Below, piece by piece: positions 19,226 to 22,799 of a stretch of DNA of 22,799 bases; the first letter of the stretch is position 1; each line of letters begins with the position of its first letter. Origin of the DNA: Gonium pectorale (taxonomy: Eukaryota > Chlorophyta > Chlorophyceae > Chlamydomonadales > Volvocaceae); contig LSYV01000198.1 of the NCBI GenBank assembly GCA_001584585.1, positions 1-22,799 on the forward strand. The letters are read 5' to 3'. The notes below the pieces were generated by a model. It did not search any database. It was not told the origin of the DNA and worked only from the letters and a program-made list of their open reading frames with translations. The translations under genes and the position numbers were made by a program.

Positions 19226-22200
19226 ATGGACAGGACGGGCCAAGGCTTGGCTTCCAAGCCTATCACGTTGTCCTTTAAAAGCCCAGGTATCGTTGCGAGG
19301 CGACCAACCCGCTCCATTAGCTTCGCGCGCTTTCCGGACCACTCAGTTGATATTCCTCGATTTGGCGTACTGGGGAAAGGCAGTTGGCTATGGGGAAAGG
19401 TCCAAGGGCGCCCTGTTAGAAAAAATGGACCATGCCAAGCCGGCTGGGTTGCACCGGTCACCCCTTGCAGCCCCTCACGGCCTCGTCCCCCCCCCCCTTG
19501 TGCAGCTAAGCATGTAAGAGGCAACCCAGATGAAAGCGCACGTTGTCGCTTTGTGCGCAAACACAACGGCCCGATCCCTCCCGTCAACCCGCAGTGCTGG
19601 AGGGGGAGTACCTGGCGGAGGTGGCAAAGCGCCGCTGGCCGGTGCTGCTCTTCATCTTCTGCTTTGACATCACATGTTATATCTTCCGCATCAGCGCGAA
19701 ATGCTTTCGGCCCGGAGCGATCCCTGGTGCGCGCCGCGGAGCAGAGCGGGTCCCCTTGCCTGCTCGTGTCCGGGGCCCGGGGCCCTAGCTCGCATCTGCG
19801 ATCGCATTGGCGGTGTCGGTGTCGGTGGGGTATTTGGTCCGTGGGCAAGCTGAACGACGACCTTCGAGCATGGAATCGTAGACATCCCCGTACCAGAGCT
19901 GATGAACGAAAACCGGGAAAAGAGAATCTGTCGAAAGCGGTGCAGAGCGGCTGTCCTACGGTAGAGAGGGAGAAGTGACAAACTTGGTGGGAGGGTTGGC
20001 GCGTACCCAGCCATGGGCGGGGCGCGGCAACTGCCGGGCCCAGTGCTGGGCCACAGCACGTGTCCGGACGGACGCCTGCCGCATTTCCGGCTGGCCAATG
20101 GCTGGCCTACATCGGGCAGACGCGCCGCACTGCCTCCTCTGCCTGGATACCCCCTTCCGCCGGGTCCTCCACAACCTGACGTGCCCTCCATTCACCCCCT
20201 CCGGCCGCCCCCCCACTCCCGGCCGTCCGTTCCGTTCTCTCCCGCACCCGCAGGCCCGCTGCAGTTCCTCCGCTGCAGTTTCGGCTACGCGCGCGAGTTC
20301 GCCCCCCAGCTCGCCAACATGGCGGTGCTGTACTTCTTCCTGGGGCTGCTCAACAAGCGTTCACGGAGGCTGGGGGATAAAGCGGCGAGACAGGTGGGTG
20401 TGGGGAGCGGGCTGTGGACCTGAGGTGCGGTAACTCAGCGCCTTCCTGGCGCTGGCTACTTGAGGCGCCGCGTACTCCAACCTTTGGGCTGCTTGCGCCA
20501 AGTACCCGACTACTCTGGTCTGCGCTTCCCGCATGCTGCCTGGCGCCCGAGCACGGCATCCGCCACCCGGCCCCTCACCGACCCCCACCACTTTTGCCAC
20601 GCACTGAATAACCCCCCACCCTCGCGCAGGAGGAGTTCCTGCTGTCTGCCTGCATGACGCTCGCCATCTGCAACCTACTGGCCACCCTCTCCGCCGATAA
20701 TTGCTCCGATTACGTCTACGTGGCCTTCTTTTTGATATGCACCTCGACCTTTCTCAAGATCCGCTGGTGGGTCGGGACCGTCGTACAGGCCGTACCGGCG
20801 GCGCTTATGCAGTACCTGGTCTTTCGCAACGCCGCGGCCGCGGCCATGGGCGGCGGCAGTGCAGCCGCCGCCGCAGCCGCCGCTTGCGGCGCCATGAGCT
20901 GCGGACGTCAGGCACCGCTGCCGGAGGCGGCTTCGACGGCCGAAGGCGCGCCCGGGGCCGACCCGTGGGTCGGCTCGTCAGCGCTGCTGCCCCCCGAAGC
21001 GGGCGTTCACGTGGCGGTGGCCTGGGCGGTGGGCGGCTTGATGTCGTACGTGTCGGACTGGTACCGCCGCCAGATGTTTGCGCACGCCAAGCTGGCGGCG
21101 CTGGCGTACAGCAGCGAGCTGACGGAGGCGCAGGCGCGCATCGCGGCGCAGCGCGCGCTGGCGGCGGCGCAGGCGCAGGCGGCGCAGCGCGCGCTGAGCG
21201 TGGCGCGCGAGAAGGCGGCCAACGAGGCCAAGAGCGACTTCATGAGCCTCATGTGCCACGAGGTGCGGACGCCGCTCAACGGCTGCCTGGCCAGCGCAGA
21301 GATGCTGCTGGAGACGCCGCTGCAGGTGAGAGGTCAGAGCATTAGACGGTTAGGGGTGGAAAGGAGCTGTGACTGCGGCTACTGCTTGTGAGGAATGGGT
21401 TAGGCGGTTTGGGGCGGTGGTACTGATGAGTGTTGGGGGTACGAGAAGGACTGGTTTTCAACGCAGATGGATGGATGGATGGGGAGGGGAGGGTTCGTCG
21501 TGGTCCCGGGGCGGGACTCGTGTGGCGGGGGCACGGGGACTGTCTTGACCAGGGCCTTGGAAGCGGGGGTGGACGCCATGGCGCTTGTTTCCTGTCCCCC
21601 GCACCCCATCCTTCTAACCCACCTTGACGGCCCCTCGCGGCTTCATCACAGGCGGAGCAGCGGGAGCTGGCCGCCACCATCCGCGTGTCGGGGTCGATCC
21701 TGCTGTCCACCGTGGTGAGTCGAGGCGACTGCCTGGCGGCGGGCTTCGCAGAGCGGCCTAGCGGTGGCTCTCGGGGGCGGGGCTGGCCTAGCGCGGCATC
21801 AAACAATGGCCCATCAGACAATGGCCCATCAGACAACACGTGCGTGCGGAATCGCATCCGGCGTAGGCTATCAGCAGTAAACACATGAGTGCAGCTGGGC
21901 GGCATTTTGCGTGTGATGCCTCGTGCCCCGCTAGGCACTCCGTTGACCTCAGACCTGGCCCGCTCGTCGGCCAACCTCTCAGTGCGCTGTCAGCGCTGCG
22001 CCGCACCAGCTAGGCCTGCCCAGCAGCTGACCGACTGCCCCTCTCCCCCTCTTGCCGCCGCGGCCCCCGCCCCCGCGCGCCCGCGCTTTGCAGTCTAACT
22101 TTCTTGACTTCTTCAAGCTGGAGGCGGGCAAGGCGCTGGACATTGTGCGCACCGGCACCGACCTGGGCCGCCTGGTGGCGGACGTGCAGTGCATCATTGA

Positions 22201-22799
22201 GGCCATGCTGGGGCGGGGCGGAGAGGTGGCGCTGCTGCAGCCCGACATGCGGGTGAGCGTGAGGGCGGTGGGGGGGAGGGCAGACGCGTTGGGGGCGGGA
22301 GCGGGGGAGGAGGCGGGGGGCTGCGGAGTCCCAGAGGAGGGCCAGGAGTCCGTGTTTCCTGGAGGCGGGAAGCGGGAGAGACGGAGGGGACGGCTTGCAC
22401 GAGAGTGGTGGCCCCCTGGCATCACGCGGCGTTGCATCGTAACGGGAGCGAGCAGGAGCCTGGCATGGCATGCATGGCACGTGAGCCTTGTTGCCCGCAA
22501 GGCGCAATGGGCGGGCCCACCCCGGAGGCCCGCATGCCGCCCTGGACCCGCATGCCGCCCTGGACCCGCATGCCGCCCTGGACCCGCATGCCGCCCTGGA
22601 CCCGCAGTGCGCTGACCCCCGCCCCCGCCTCGTGTCCTCCCCCCCCCCCACCGCAGGGCCTGCGCTCGCAGCAGGTGTACTGCGACTCGGACCGCGTACG
22701 CGTATCCTGCTCAACCTGTACACCAACGCCGCCAAATTCACGCGCCAGGCCACATCCAGCTCGCGGTGCGGGAGGTGCCCGCGGGCTACACGCCCGAGC
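19226..22799 (+). CDS. Membrane sensor histidine kinase, incomplete at 3' end
   Basis: Supported exons: 19595-19726, 20254-20393, 20630-21325, 21652-21714, 22094-22252 and 22657 to the edge, all phase-consistent. A first exon 19226-19286 (21 codons across the splice) fits in phase but is tentative. The N-terminal part has about five or six hydrophobic segments (starting WPVLLFIFCF, NMAVLYFFLGLL, FLLSACMTLAI, YVYVAFFLICT, VHVAVAWAVGG), split by an Ala/Gly-rich loop. An Ala/Gln/Arg coiled coil follows and leads into SDFMSLMCHEVRTPLNG, the HisKA H-box; His321 (codon 21257-21259) is the expected phospho-acceptor. DFFKLEAGK ends the dimerisation helices. The last exon begins the HATPase domain: DSDRVR, then NLYTNAAKFT (N-box), the latter readable only after a one-base frame change near 22700 and another near 22748. 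It likely signals from a membrane to a receiver domain beyond the window or in a partner. The ligand is unknown. Confidence 0.85.
21464..21483. repeat. GGAT tetranucleotide repeat in a histidine kinase intron
   Basis: About four ATGG/GGAT units within the intron 21326-21651. Confidence 0.6.
21803..21837. repeat. 15-bp tandem repeat in a histidine kinase intron
   Basis: ACAATGGCCCATCAG occurs twice in a row (21803-21817, 21818-21832), with the start of a third copy, inside intron 21715-22093. Confidence 0.8.
22529..22600. repeat. 18-bp minisatellite, four identical copies, in a histidine kinase intron
   Basis: Four perfect 18-base units (CCCGCATGCCGCCCTGGA) run without spacers inside intron 22253-22656, followed by a partial fifth. 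The unit is a multiple of three and open in frame, but lies between well-defined donor and acceptor sites. Confidence 0.9.

Noticed and set aside
22529..22600. CRISPR-like repeat pattern
   Set aside because: The units abut with no spacers and lie inside a eukaryotic intron; this is a minisatellite.

Overview
The window looks like nuclear DNA from a green alga of the Chlamydomonas/Volvox type (Chlorophyceae). It is GC-rich, and its genes are cut into many short exons by GT-AG introns with GTGAGT-like donors and pyrimidine-rich CAG acceptors. Coding exons end almost every codon in G or C. TGTAA, the usual chlorophycean polyadenylation signal, follows several stop codons. The proteins agree: a mitochondrial pyruvate dehydrogenase subunit, a plant-type R2R3-MYB factor with Gln/Ala/Ser-rich tails, and a multi-pass membrane histidine kinase. 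Nothing suggests bacterial or organellar DNA. The species cannot be named from this sequence alone.

Layout, all recognised genes on the + strand, head to tail. (1) 1-232: the 3' end of an unidentified gene. (2) 1866-3082: a small P-loop kinase-like protein with a Cys-rich, zinc-finger-like segment and an Asp-rich tail; I recognise no named family for the whole. (3) 3083-6243: about 3.1 kb without a supported gene, holding several tandem repeats, including a 7-bp array bracketed by a 19-bp direct repeat. (4) 6244-10185: an R2R3-MYB gene of nine exons whose lengths sum to exactly 775 codons. (5) 10186-13295: its 3' UTR and a gene-poor stretch. (6) 13296-17477: mitochondrial pyruvate dehydrogenase E1 beta, ten exons, 357 residues, with the targeting peptide split over two small exons. 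(7) 17478-19225: the 3' UTR and a spacer containing a long hairpin with 21-nt arms. (8) 19226 to the right edge: a membrane histidine kinase, incomplete at its 3' end, whose last visible exon needs two single-base corrections to match the expected N-box.

I see no functional link among the four genes: a metabolic enzyme, a transcription factor, a sensor kinase and an unknown kinase-like protein, each apparently its own transcription unit. The less usual items are the P-loop/Cys-rich protein, the 21-nt-arm hairpin, and the sensor kinase with its broken reading frame.
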